Assembly: GCF_030652515.1 (NCBI RefSeq)
Contig: NZ_JAUSAR010000048.1
Span: forward strand, 1-52,322
From: Aquabacterium sp.
Lineage (GTDB): Bacteria; Pseudomonadota; Gammaproteobacteria; Burkholderiales; Burkholderiaceae_C
Direction: 5' to 3'
DNA length: 52,322 bases
Position 1 is the first letter of the stretch; the number at the start of each line of letters is the position of its first letter. The position numbers and the translations under genes are program-made. Positions 1 to 9,292 of this stretch are shown one piece after another. The notes beneath the pieces were generated by a model. The model saw nothing but the letters and a program-made list of their open reading frames with translations, did not search any database and was not told where the DNA came from.

Positions 1-1
1 C

Positions 2-3000
2 GTGCTGACGCAAGCCGACATCGACAAGGGCAGCGTGTCCGTGCCCGGCATCACCAACCCTGGCGAAGGCAGCACCTTGACGGTGACCGCCCAAGTCAAG
101 GACGTGGCGGGCAACCTGGGTGCTACCGGCACCGACAGTGCCATCATCGACACGACAGCTCCGTCGGTCCTGACCGCCCAGCTTGACCCAGCCTCTGACA
201 GCGGCACCAAGGGCGACGGCATCACCAACGATGCCACGCCCACGATCAGCGGCACGGGCGACCCTGGCGCACAGATCAAGGTGACGATGCCCGGCACGAA
301 TGAAGTGCTGACAACCACCGTGTTGCCCAACGGCACCTGGACGGTCACGCCCACGCAAGACATCCCCAACGGCACGACGGGCCAAGCCCAAGTCACCGAG
401 ACGGATGCCGCGGGCAACACCACGCAAACCACTGTTCCTCTGAACATTGACACTGGCGTGCCCAACAACGGCGCCGCGCCCACCGTGACGATCACGGAAG
501 ACGCCAACAACGACGGCTTCATCAACAAGGCCGAATTGAGCGGCAATGTGGACGTCAAGGTGGCGTTCACCACGGCCCAGGTCAACATCGGCGATGTGGT
601 CAAGGTCACCTCCGGTGGCGTGACCAACGACGTAGCGATCACGGCGCAAGACAAGGCCAACGGCTTCGTCAGCACCAGCTTCGCGCCAGCCGCCGAAGGC
701 ACGACGATGACGGTGACCGCCGTCATCGTGGACACCGCTGGCAACAGCAGCGCCCCAGGCGCTGACAGCGCCAAGATCGACACCACCCCCCCAGCGCTCG
801 ACCTCGATGCCGACAACTCCAGCGGCGTCACCGGTACAGGCTATGTCACCAGTTACACCGAAGGCTCCGCGCCCGTCCGTTTGTCGGACGTGGACATCAG
901 CTTGTCCAGCTCACACCCGACCCAGCTGACGGGCGCCACCATCACCCTCACCAATGCCCAGGCCGGTGACGTGCTGTCGGTGCTCAACGCATTGCCCACG
1001 GGCATCACGGCCACCGTGCTCGGCAGCATCGTTACCCTGAGCGGCACGGCGTCCCTGGCTGATTACCAGGCCGCCATCCGCGACATCGGTTTCTCCAGCA
1101 CATCGAGCAACCCCTCCACCGTGAACCGCACGGTCGAAGTCACCGTCACCGATGGCACCAGCCTGAGCAACACCGCCCAGACCACGGTCCAGTTCACCGC
1201 CGTGAACGATGCGCCCGTGGTGGGCAACACCACCGGCTCCGTGTCAGAAGAAGGCCTGCCTGGCGGCCTGAAGGACAGCAACGGCACGGGCGACAACACC
1301 GACAGCGCCACGGTCAGCGGCAAGATCACCATGAGTGACGCCGACTCGACCATCACGTCGGTGACCCTGAGCGCACCCACCGAACCGGTGATGGCCGCCA
1401 ACGGCCAAGCCGTCGTCTGGAGCAGCGATGGCAATGGCGGATTGATCGGCAAGGACGGCAGCGGCGCTGGCGCCAACACCGTGTTCACCGTGTCGATCGA
1501 CAACGCGGGCAACTACAGCGCCCAGTTGCTGGCGCCTTTGCACCACAGCGCGCAGGGCGAAGACGTCCTGAACCTGAGCTTTGGCGTCACCGCCAGCGAT
1601 GGCGCAAAGACGGGCCAGGGCAACCTGACCATCCAGGTGCAAGACGACGCCCCCGGCGTGCTGGGCCCGGTCACCGATTCGGTGGTCACCATCAACACCA
1701 ACCTGCTCATCACGCTGGACGTGTCGGGCAGCATGAACGATGTCATCAGTGGCACGCAAACGCGCCTGGAACTGGCTGTGGCATCCATCAAGACCTTGCT
1801 GGACAAGTACGACCAGATCGGCGATGTGGCTGTGCGCCTGGTGACCTTTTCGAGCAACGCGCAAACCTTGGGGAGCACCTGGCTCACCGTCAGCGCGGCC
1901 AAGAGCCTGCTCGCGGCAATCACCGCCAATGGCAGCACCAACTATGACGCTGGTTTGAACACGGCCCAAACCGCCTTCAACACCTCGGCCGGCAAGTTGG
2001 CGGGCGCCCAAAACGTGGGCTACTTCTTCTCGGATGGCAACCCCACGGTGTCCGGCACCAACAGCTCCGAAGAAGCCAGTTGGGTCAAGTTCCTCAACGA
2101 CAACCAGATCAAGTCTTACGCCATTGGCCTGGGCTCTGGCGTCTCGGCCACCTACCTCAACCCCATTGCCCATGATGGCCAGGCGGGACAGAACCTCAAT
2201 GGCACCGTGGTGACCAACCTCAGCCAACTGGATGCGGTCTTGTCGGGCACCGTCAAGGAAGCCGCTGTGGGCAAGTTGTTCACGGCAGGCTCTGTCATGT
2301 CCCTGCCCGGTGGCGCCGATGGCTTCGCGCACGTGGACAGCATCACCATCGATGGCCGTGTGTACAACTACGATGCGGCCAACCCCGTGATCACGGTGGC
2401 CACCAGCGTGGGCAGCCTGACCTTGAACATGGACACGGGCGAGTACACCTATGCTGCACCAGGCGGGCAAGGGGCGGCCGGTTTGACCGAAACCTTCACC
2501 TACTCACTGGCCGATGGCGACGGTGACACCACCTCTTCGACCCTGACGATCCGGGTCGAAGCCACCAACGTGCAAGCAGGCACCACCGCGATCGACACCT
2601 TCAACGGCACCTCGGGCGCCGACATCCTGATGGGCCGCGAGGGCAACGACATCATGAACGGTGGCCTGGGTGATGACCGCCTTTATGGCAACGCTGGCAA
2701 CGACGTCATCAACGGCGGTGATGGCCAGGACACCCTCAACGGTGGTTTGGGCAACGACACCCTCAATGGCGGCAATGGCAACGACATCTTGTTCGGCGGC
2801 CCGGGCAGCGATGTCCTGACCGGCGGTTTGGGTTCTGACACCTTTGCCTGGAACTTCGCTGACCCTGGCGTGGCCACCACCTCGGGCCGTGCGATCGACA
2901 CCATCAAGGACTTCAACGTGGCGCCCGTGGCCGACGGTGGCGATGTGCTGGACTTGCGCGACTTGCTGCAAGGCGAGAACACCACGGGTGGCAGCGGCAA

Positions 3001-3229
3001 CCTGCACAACTACCTGGATTTCGACACCTCAACCGCGGGCACGACGGTGGTGCGCGTCAGCGCCACGGGTGGCTTTACCAACGGCACCTACACGTCCGGG
3101 CAGGAAACGCAGCGCATTGTCCTGGAAGGCGTCAACATCCGCACCGACATAGGCTTGGCTGCCAATGCCACGGACGACCAGATCATCGTCAAACTGTTGC
3201 AGCAGAACAAGCTGTTGGTCGACGGTTGA
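2..3229 (+). CDS. Giant RTX/T1SS adhesin with VWA domain (C-terminal 1075 residues; 5' end outside window)
   Basis: This frame is open from the left edge, so only the C-terminal part of a larger surface adhesin is present. Residues 1-560 are Ig-like and cadherin-like extracellular repeats rich in Thr, Asp and Gly (phrases such as TDTTAP and AVNDAPVVG). A VWA domain follows at about 565-760, with the MIDAS motif DVSGSMND starting at D573. About 863-947 holds glycine-rich RTX nonapeptides (GGxGxDxLxG type) that bind calcium. The tail after SDTFAW matches the C-terminal secretion domain of type I-secreted giant adhesins (T1SS_VCA0849 type). By family knowledge such proteins pass through a TolC-type channel and hold cells to surfaces or to each other. 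No secretion genes (lapBCE-like) or lapD/lapG are in the window. The class is secure; the ligand is unknown. Confidence 0.9.
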   Translation: MLTQADIDKGSVSVPGITNPGEGSTLTVTAQVKDVAGNLGATGTDSAIIDTTAPSVLTAQLDPASDSGTKGDGITNDATPTISGTGDPGAQIKVTMPGTNEVLTTTVLPNGTWTVTPTQDIPNGTTGQAQVTETDAAGNTTQTTVPLNIDTGVPNNGAAPTVTITEDANNDGFINKAELSGNVDVKVAFTTAQVNIGDVVKVTSGGVTNDVAITAQDKANGFVSTSFAPAAEGTTMTVTAVIVDTAGNSSAPGADSAKIDTTPPALDLDADNSSGVTGTGYVTSYTEGSAPVRLSDVDISLSSSHPTQLTGATITLTNAQAGDVLSVLNALPTGITATVLGSIVTLSGTASLADYQAAIRDIGFSSTSSNPSTVNRTVEVTVTDGTSLSNTAQTTVQFTAVNDAPVVGNTTGSVSEEGLPGGLKDSNGTGDNTDSATVSGKITMSDADSTITSVTLSAPTEPVMAANGQAVVWSSDGNGGLIGKDGSGAGANTVFTVSIDNAGNYSAQLLAPLHHSAQGEDVLNLSFGVTASDGAKTGQGNLTIQVQDDAPGVLGPVTDSVVTINTNLLITLDVSGSMNDVISGTQTRLELAVASIKTLLDKYDQIGDVAVRLVTFSSNAQTLGSTWLTVSAAKSLLAAITANGSTNYDAGLNTAQTAFNTSAGKLAGAQNVGYFFSDGNPTVSGTNSSEEASWVKFLNDNQIKSYAIGLGSGVSATYLNPIAHDGQAGQNLNGTVVTNLSQLDAVLSGTVKEAAVGKLFTAGSVMSLPGGADGFAHVDSITIDGRVYNYDAANPVITVATSVGSLTLNMDTGEYTYAAPGGQGAAGLTETFTYSLADGDGDTTSSTLTIRVEATNVQAGTTAIDTFNGTSGADILMGREGNDIMNGGLGDDRLYGNAGNDVINGGDGQDTLNGGLGNDTLNGGNGNDILFGGPGSDVLTGGLGSDTFAWNFADPGVATTSGRAIDTIKDFNVAPVADGGDVLDLRDLLQGENTTGGSGNLHNYLDFDTSTAGTTVVRVSATGGFTNGTYTSGQETQRIVLEGVNIRTDIGLAANATDDQIIVKLLQQNKLLVDG

Positions 3230-3263
3230 TGGTGCCCAGGGCCTCTGTCATGGCGGCCTATGA

Positions 3264-3293
3264 AAAAAGCCACGCTGGAAGGCGTGGCTTTTT
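3264..3293. terminator. Bidirectional intrinsic terminator between convergent genes
   Basis: A perfect 12-bp inverted repeat, AAAAAGCCACGC and GCGTGGCTTTTT, surrounds a 6-nt loop (TGGAAG). The A/T flanks give a U-run in either direction, so it can end both the adhesin transcript from the left and the cytochrome c transcript from the right. It lies 34 bp after the adhesin stop codon. Confidence 0.92.
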
Positions 3294-3315
3294 GCCGATT
3301 GAAGGGGGAACTGGT

Positions 3316-3984
3316 TCAGCGGAACTTGGCTTGAGGCACCGTTTTCAAGTCGCTGGGCAAGCCGGCAATGTAGCGTGACAGCAATTTCAGCTCAGGCAGG
3401 GTGAACATCTTGGCTTGGGCTGCCATGATGGGGTTGCCGCGGCCAATCGGGCCTTTGTTGTCGATTTGGTAGGACTTCAGCGCCACGAACAAATAGTCTT
3501 CGTACTGGCCCGCCAGCTTGGGGTAGACGTCGATCGGCTTGTTCATGTCAGCGCCATGGCAAGAGGCGCAGTTGCCTTTTTTCAGCAGCGCGTCGATTTC
3601 AGCGTTGGAGGCCACGCTCTTGCCGACGTGGGCGGGCAGGTTCTTGCCGCTGCCTTCGTAATAAACCGAGATGTCGGCGATGTCCTGGTCGGTCAGCGTG
3701 GCCGCGATGCCGCGCATGGTGGGGTGCTTGCGCTCGCCCTTCTTGTAAGCGTTCAGGGCCGAGGCGATGTACTTGGCGCTCTGGCCCGAAATCATCGGCA
3801 CGCGGTGAATTTCAGGAAAGCTGGCCTGGTAGCCCACGATGCCGTGGCAGCCGATGCACATGGCCACCTTTTTCTGCGCCGCGACCGGGTCACCTGGCTT
3901 GGTCTCCTGGGCGTGCGCTGTACCAGTCAGCAGGCCCGCGATCGCAAGGCTCAGGGAACAAATCAGGGAAGGCAGTGTTTTCAT
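3316..3984 (-). CDS. Periplasmic diheme cytochrome c (c4-like)
   Basis: The 222-residue product has a clear Sec signal peptide, with cleavage likely after A25 (THA-QET). Two CxxCH heme sites follow: CIGCH (C43, C46, H47) and CASCH (C139, C142, H143). Each lies in a repeat of about 90 residues, the two-domain arrangement of cytochrome c4. Candidate axial methionines are M90 (PTMRG) and M187 or M193. Such proteins carry electrons in the periplasm between a quinol-oxidising complex and terminal oxidases or other acceptors. The gene stands alone, convergent with the adhesin and divergent from the MoxR gene. The physiological partner cannot be read from context. Confidence 0.9.
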   Translation of the reverse strand: MKTLPSLICSLSLAIAGLLTGTAHAQETKPGDPVAAQKKVAMCIGCHGIVGYQASFPEIHRVPMISGQSAKYIASALNAYKKGERKHPTMRGIAATLTDQDIADISVYYEGSGKNLPAHVGKSVASNAEIDALLKKGNCASCHGADMNKPIDVYPKLAGQYEDYLFVALKSYQIDNKGPIGRGNPIMAAQAKMFTLPELKLLSRYIAGLPSDLKTVPQAKFR

Positions 3985-4035
3985 GGTTCTGGCGGGGAAA
4001 ATGCGGGCAGGTGGAAAAACACGGAAATCGCGGCC

Positions 4036-4041
4036 ATTATA
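4036..4041 (-). promoter_or_regulatory. Candidate -10 element for the cytochrome c gene
   Basis: Read on the minus strand this is a perfect TATAAT. It would place the start of transcription near 4029, about 45 nt before the cytochrome start codon. No convincing -35 hexamer is found at 16-18 bp spacing, so the call rests on the -10 alone. Confidence 0.4.
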
Positions 4042-4051
4042 GAGAGCGACC

Positions 4052-4057
4052 TATACT
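4052..4057 (+). promoter_or_regulatory. Candidate -10 element for the MoxR ATPase gene
   Basis: TATACT on the plus strand lies 32 bp before the ATG at 4090. It is only 10 bp from the opposing TATAAT at 4036-4041, so the divergent promoters would overlap and might exclude each other. No good -35 is visible. Confidence 0.35.
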
Positions 4058-4089
4058 CGAATACAGGATCAACCCGGTTGAGCAATCAC

Positions 4090-4932
4090 ATGAAGTTTCA
4101 AGGCACGGACCAATACGTCGCGACAGACGACCTCAAACTGGCGGTCAACGCCGCCCTGACGCTTCAGCGCCCCCTGCTGATCAAGGGTGAGCCCGGCACC
4201 GGCAAAACCATGCTGGCTGAAGAAGTCTCGCAAGCGCTGGGCATGCCACTGTTGCAATGGCACATCAAATCGACCACCAAGGCACAGCAAGGCCTCTACG
4301 AGTACGACGCTGTCAGCCGCCTGCGCGACAGCCAGTTGGGCGAGGAAAAGGTCAAGGACATCCACAACTACATCGTCAAGGGCGTGTTGTGGCAGGCGTT
4401 TGATGCCGACCAGCAGGTCGCCTTGCTGATCGACGAAATCGACAAGGCCGACATCGAGTTCCCCAACGACCTCCTGCGCGAAATCGACCGCATGGAGTTC
4501 TACGTGTACGAGACGCGCCAGCTGGTCAAGGCCAAGCACCGGCCCCTGGTGATCATCACCTCCAACAACGAGAAGGATCTGCCGGACGCTTTCTTGCGCC
4601 GCTGCTTCTTCCACTACATCCGCTTCCCCGACGCCACCACGATGAAGAAGATCGTGGATGTGCATTTCCCGGGCATCAAGCAGGAACTGCTGGCATCGGC
4701 CATGCGTCACTTCTACGAAGTGCGCAATCTGCCCGGCTTGAAGAAGAAGCCCAGCACCTCCGAGCTGATCGACTGGCTCAAGCTGCTGCTGGCCGAAGAC
4801 ATCCCGCTGGAAGTGCTGCAAAGCAAGGACGACAAGGCCAGCGTGCCGCCTTTGGTGGGCGCCTTGCTCAAGAACGAGCAAGACCTCAGCCTGTTCGAGC
4901 GCCTGGTGGCCATGGCCCGCAACAACCGCTGA
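4090..4932 (+). CDS. MoxR-family AAA+ ATPase
   Basis: The 280-residue protein begins MKFQGTDQYV. An open frame extends about 675 bp further upstream, but it runs through the antisense strand of the cytochrome gene, so the ATG at 4090 is the sensible start. Walker A is GEPGTGKT (residues 33-40) and Walker B is LLIDEIDKAD (D115, E116). RRCFF at about 175 supplies the arginine-finger region. MoxR ATPases usually act with VWA-domain proteins as chaperones that insert metals or remodel complexes, as in methanol dehydrogenase or CO dehydrogenase maturation. The VWA gene at 6240 is the likely partner, although a diguanylate cyclase gene on the other strand separates them. The client is not identifiable. 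Confidence 0.9.
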   Translation: MKFQGTDQYVATDDLKLAVNAALTLQRPLLIKGEPGTGKTMLAEEVSQALGMPLLQWHIKSTTKAQQGLYEYDAVSRLRDSQLGEEKVKDIHNYIVKGVLWQAFDADQQVALLIDEIDKADIEFPNDLLREIDRMEFYVYETRQLVKAKHRPLVIITSNNEKDLPDAFLRRCFFHYIRFPDATTMKKIVDVHFPGIKQELLASAMRHFYEVRNLPGLKKKPSTSELIDWLKLLLAEDIPLEVLQSKDDKASVPPLVGALLKNEQDLSLFERLVAMARNNR

Positions 4933-4934
4933 TA

Positions 4935-6113
4935 TCAGGCCGCGACGCGGTCTGGTGCGCTGACCACCTTGTTGCGGCCTTCGGCCTTGGCCTGGTAGAG
5001 CGCATCATCGGCACGGCGCAGCAGCGAGGCCAGTGCTTCCAGCGAATCATTGGCCGTGGCCAGCCCCGTGCTGATGGTGACCGTGATGGTCTCGTCGGCC
5101 CAGGGGATGTTGATCTGGCTGATCGCGTGGCGCAAGCGCTCGGCAGCCAGAAGGGCGCCTTCATGCAGCGTGTGGGGCAGCAGGACGCAGAATTCTTCGC
5201 CGCCAAAGCGGGCCACCCGGTCCACCTCGCGCGCTTGCGCCTGCAGGGCCTGTGACACCGCACACAGTACCGCGTCACCGGCGGCGTGGCCCAGCCGGTC
5301 ATTGATGCGTTTGAAGTGGTCGATGTCCACCATCAGCACGGTGAAAGGCTCGCCAAAACGGTGCAGGCGCTGGGCCTCGCGGTCCAGCAGGTATTCGATG
5401 GCGCGGCGGTTCAACAGGCCAGTCAGCGCGTCGTGGTGGGACAGGTGTTCCAGCCGCCGCACCAAGCGGATGACAACGATGTACCCCAAGACGAAGGCCG
5501 ACAAAATCGAGACCGTCACGCTGGTGAACACCATGCCCACCTGGGCTTGCTGGACATTGTCCAGCAGCCAGGGCCAGGCCACGCCGGGCAGCAATTCGCT
5601 CACGGCCAAGGCTGCGAACATCAGGGCGGCGCCCACCAGCAGCGCCGAGTGCACCCAGGCCGTGCCAACCTGGAACTCGGTGCGCAGGGGGCCAAAGCAC
5701 TCTCGGGCGGTGCGCAGCATCACCCAGGCAATGACGGTGCTGCTGACCACGATGCCTGCCATCCGCCAGCCCAATGGCAGGCAGACGCCCAGGCAAAACA
5801 AGGTGGTGCCCAAGCCCAGGATCAGGTGCGATCCGTCGGTGTGTCGCAGTTTCAGGAAAGCCTGCAAGCCTCGCCGCAGCGACACCGCCCCATGCACCAC
5901 CAGCACGCAGGCCAGCAGCGCCAGGGGGGTTTCTGGCCACCCATCGTTGAACACCATGCATGCCAGCGCCAGGCCATTGCACAAGCTTGCCACCAACCAG
6001 TGCATCGCGGCCTTGCGAGACAGGCCCAGCCAGGTGCCCGCCGCCCACCACATCAAGGTGGTCAGGCCGTGCGTCAACAGCACGAAAGCCAAAAGCAGGT
6101 GGCGTACTTCCAT
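4935..6113 (-). CDS. Membrane-bound diguanylate cyclase (GGDEF)
   Basis: The 392-residue protein has six or seven hydrophobic helices in residues 1-216 and a GGDEF domain from about 225 to 385. The active-site loop is GGEEF (304-308). An RxxD inhibitory site, REVD (295-298), sits exactly five residues upstream, so product inhibition is expected. The metal-binding VDIDHFK motif is also present. It should make c-di-GMP from two GTP at the inner membrane. The sensor half is a multi-helix membrane region without a recognised ligand domain. It converges on the MoxR gene with only 2 bp between stop codons. The nearby RTX adhesin is a plausible c-di-GMP-dependent output, but that link is inference. 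Confidence 0.9.
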   Translation of the reverse strand: MEVRHLLLAFVLLTHGLTTLMWWAAGTWLGLSRKAAMHWLVASLCNGLALACMVFNDGWPETPLALLACVLVVHGAVSLRRGLQAFLKLRHTDGSHLILGLGTTLFCLGVCLPLGWRMAGIVVSSTVIAWVMLRTARECFGPLRTEFQVGTAWVHSALLVGAALMFAALAVSELLPGVAWPWLLDNVQQAQVGMVFTSVTVSILSAFVLGYIVVIRLVRRLEHLSHHDALTGLLNRRAIEYLLDREAQRLHRFGEPFTVLMVDIDHFKRINDRLGHAAGDAVLCAVSQALQAQAREVDRVARFGGEEFCVLLPHTLHEGALLAAERLRHAISQINIPWADETITVTISTGLATANDSLEALASLLRRADDALYQAKAEGRNKVVSAPDRVAA

Positions 6114-6239
6114 GATCAGACCTTAACGGACGGCTAGCCCGTTCCGGTTACAGGGGCAACCCTGAAGGGTTAAAAAATGCCATGCGTCTGCACGGCGCCA
6201 GTAAAAGGCCAAAATAGGCGGCAATTCGCAGGACTTCAT

Positions 6240-7408
<1,169 letters not shown>

Positions 7409-7412
<4 letters not shown>

Positions 7413-9292
7413 CCGTTCGCTTCCTGGTTCTGACTTGTGCCGCCTGGGGCCTGATGCCATCCATGGCCTGGGCGCAGGATACAGCCGCATCGCCCCCGGA
7501 GGCGGCGGCCAGCGTGGCTCAAGCGCCCCGGGCGGCGCGGCGTCCTCCACTGGTCTGGAAGCTGGACATTGAGGCACCCGGTGCGCTGGACGACTTGTTG
7601 AGCAACTACCTGGACCTGGCCCGCTACCACGAGGAGGCCACGGCGGAGGGGGACAACACCGGTATCGCCATTCGCCGCAGCGAGTTGCGGCGCCTGGTGG
7701 CCGCCGCGCCCGATCAGGCGCGTAGCCTGTTGGAAGCCCAAGGCTATTTCGCGGCTCAGATCCACACCAGCGTGTCTGACGAGGTGGAAGGGCAGCCCCT
7801 GCTCATCAAGCTGGTGGTGGAGCCAGGCCCCCGCACCCGGGTGAGCCGCGTTCAGATGGTGTTTGAAGGAAACCTGGACACGGCTTTGTCCAAAGACGAG
7901 GCCCATGCCAAGGCGCTGGTGGCCGACCTGGAGTCCGAGTGGGCCTTGCCAGCAGGCACCATCTTCACGCAGCCCAATTGGTCAGCGGCCAAAAATGGCA
8001 TGCTGGCGCGGATGCGGGCAGAAGGCTACCCCCTGGCCACCTGGAGCGGTACCTCGGCCACGGTCGATGCCCAGAACCGGACGGCCGCTTTGTTCGTCGT
8101 GGCCGACAGCGGGCCCATCTTTCATTTTGGCGACATCTACATCGAAGGCTTGAAGGCACAACCGGCCTCGGCGATCCTCAACCTCGCGCCGTTCGCCAAA
8201 GGCGAGGTCTACCGCGAGCAATCCCTGCTCGACTTCCAGGAACGCGTGCAAAAGCTCAACCTGTTCGACAGCGTGTTCATCAACATGGCGCAGGATCAAA
8301 GCCAGGCGGATGGGGCCCCCGTGACCGTGCAAGTGCATGAGCTGCCTTTGCAGCAAGCCACGGTGGGCGTGGGTGTGAGCAGCGACACCGGCCCGCGCAT
8401 TTCGGTCGAGCACTTGCACCGCAATCTTCTCAAGCAGGAATGGCAGGCCAAGACCAAATTGCAGTTGGCCAAGATCGACTCCAGTTTGCAGGTGGACCTG
8501 ATTTCGCACCCTCAGCCCGGGCGCAAACGCTGGTTGGTGTCTGGGCAGTTGGCCAAAGAGACCGACACCTCCGACGCGGTGACCACCAGCGAGCGTCTGC
8601 GCTTCGGGCAGTTGCGCGAAGGCGAGCGCTTGGAGATGACCCGTTATGTCGAATACCAAAGCGCCCGCGTGAAATCGAAGGCGGGCGAGCAGGTGTCCGA
8701 CGCTTCGGCGATCAGCGGCACCTTGCAATACGCCTGGCGTGATGTGGACAGTCAGACCTTGCCGACCACGGGCATCACGGCCTTGACCTCGGTGGGCCTG
8801 GGCCACAGTTTTGCCACCCGCGAAAGCTCGGGTCCGTTCAATCGCCTGTATGGTCGGCTGACCTGGTACAGGCCTTTGCCATGGGGCTGGGATGCCACGA
8901 CCCGGATCGAAGGGGGCCGCTTGTTGTCGCGCGAATCGGTCAGCATCCCCGATCCCCTATTGTTCCGTGCAGGGGGAGACGAGTCGGTGCGCGGCTATGG
9001 CTACCGGTCGATCGGGGTCACCCGCGATGGCGCGCTGGTGGGCGGGCGTGCGATGACCACGCTCAGTGCAGAGGTGGCCCACCCATTCCTCAAAAAATAC
9101 CCGAGCATCCTGGGCGCGGTGTTCATTGACGCGGGCGGTGTGGCCGACCAGTTCGCCGATATCAAGCTGCAACGAGGTTATGGCGCCGGTATTCGCTGGC
9201 GCAGCCCGGTGGGGCCCTTGAAGATCGACCTGGCGTATGGCGAGCAGACGCAGAGCTTTCGCATCCACTTCAGCGTGGGGATCACGCTTTGA
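7409..9292 (+). CDS. tamA: TamA, Omp85-family outer-membrane translocation/assembly protein
   Basis: The start is ATG 7409, overlapping the preceding stop codon. It gives a signal peptide (MTVRFLVLTC...) with cleavage likely after A22 (AWA-QDT). The 627-residue protein has about three POTRA modules (roughly 40-300) and a C-terminal 16-strand Omp85 barrel. The Omp85 signature VRGY occurs at 527-530 (ESVRGYGYRSIG). The barrel ends in alternating aromatic and hydrophobic residues (IHFSVGITL). TamA works with TamB between the inner and outer membranes in outer-membrane homeostasis, by phospholipid transport and/or autotransporter assembly. Family length is about 580 residues, so this is slightly long. 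The next gene, tamB, overlaps by 4 bp, which confirms the assignment. Confidence 0.92.

Noticed and set aside
3415..4089. Longer N-terminus for the MoxR protein from an upstream in-frame start
   Set aside because: The extension translates the antisense strand of the cytochrome c gene and shows no AAA-family sequence; the protein from ATG 4090 is full length for the family.
6114..6239. Candidate c-di-GMP riboswitch between the diguanylate cyclase and the VWA gene
   Set aside because: No GEMM-type conserved core is visible. A small AACCCT/AGGGTT inverted repeat (6158-6171) has only a 2-nt loop and no T-run on the plus strand.
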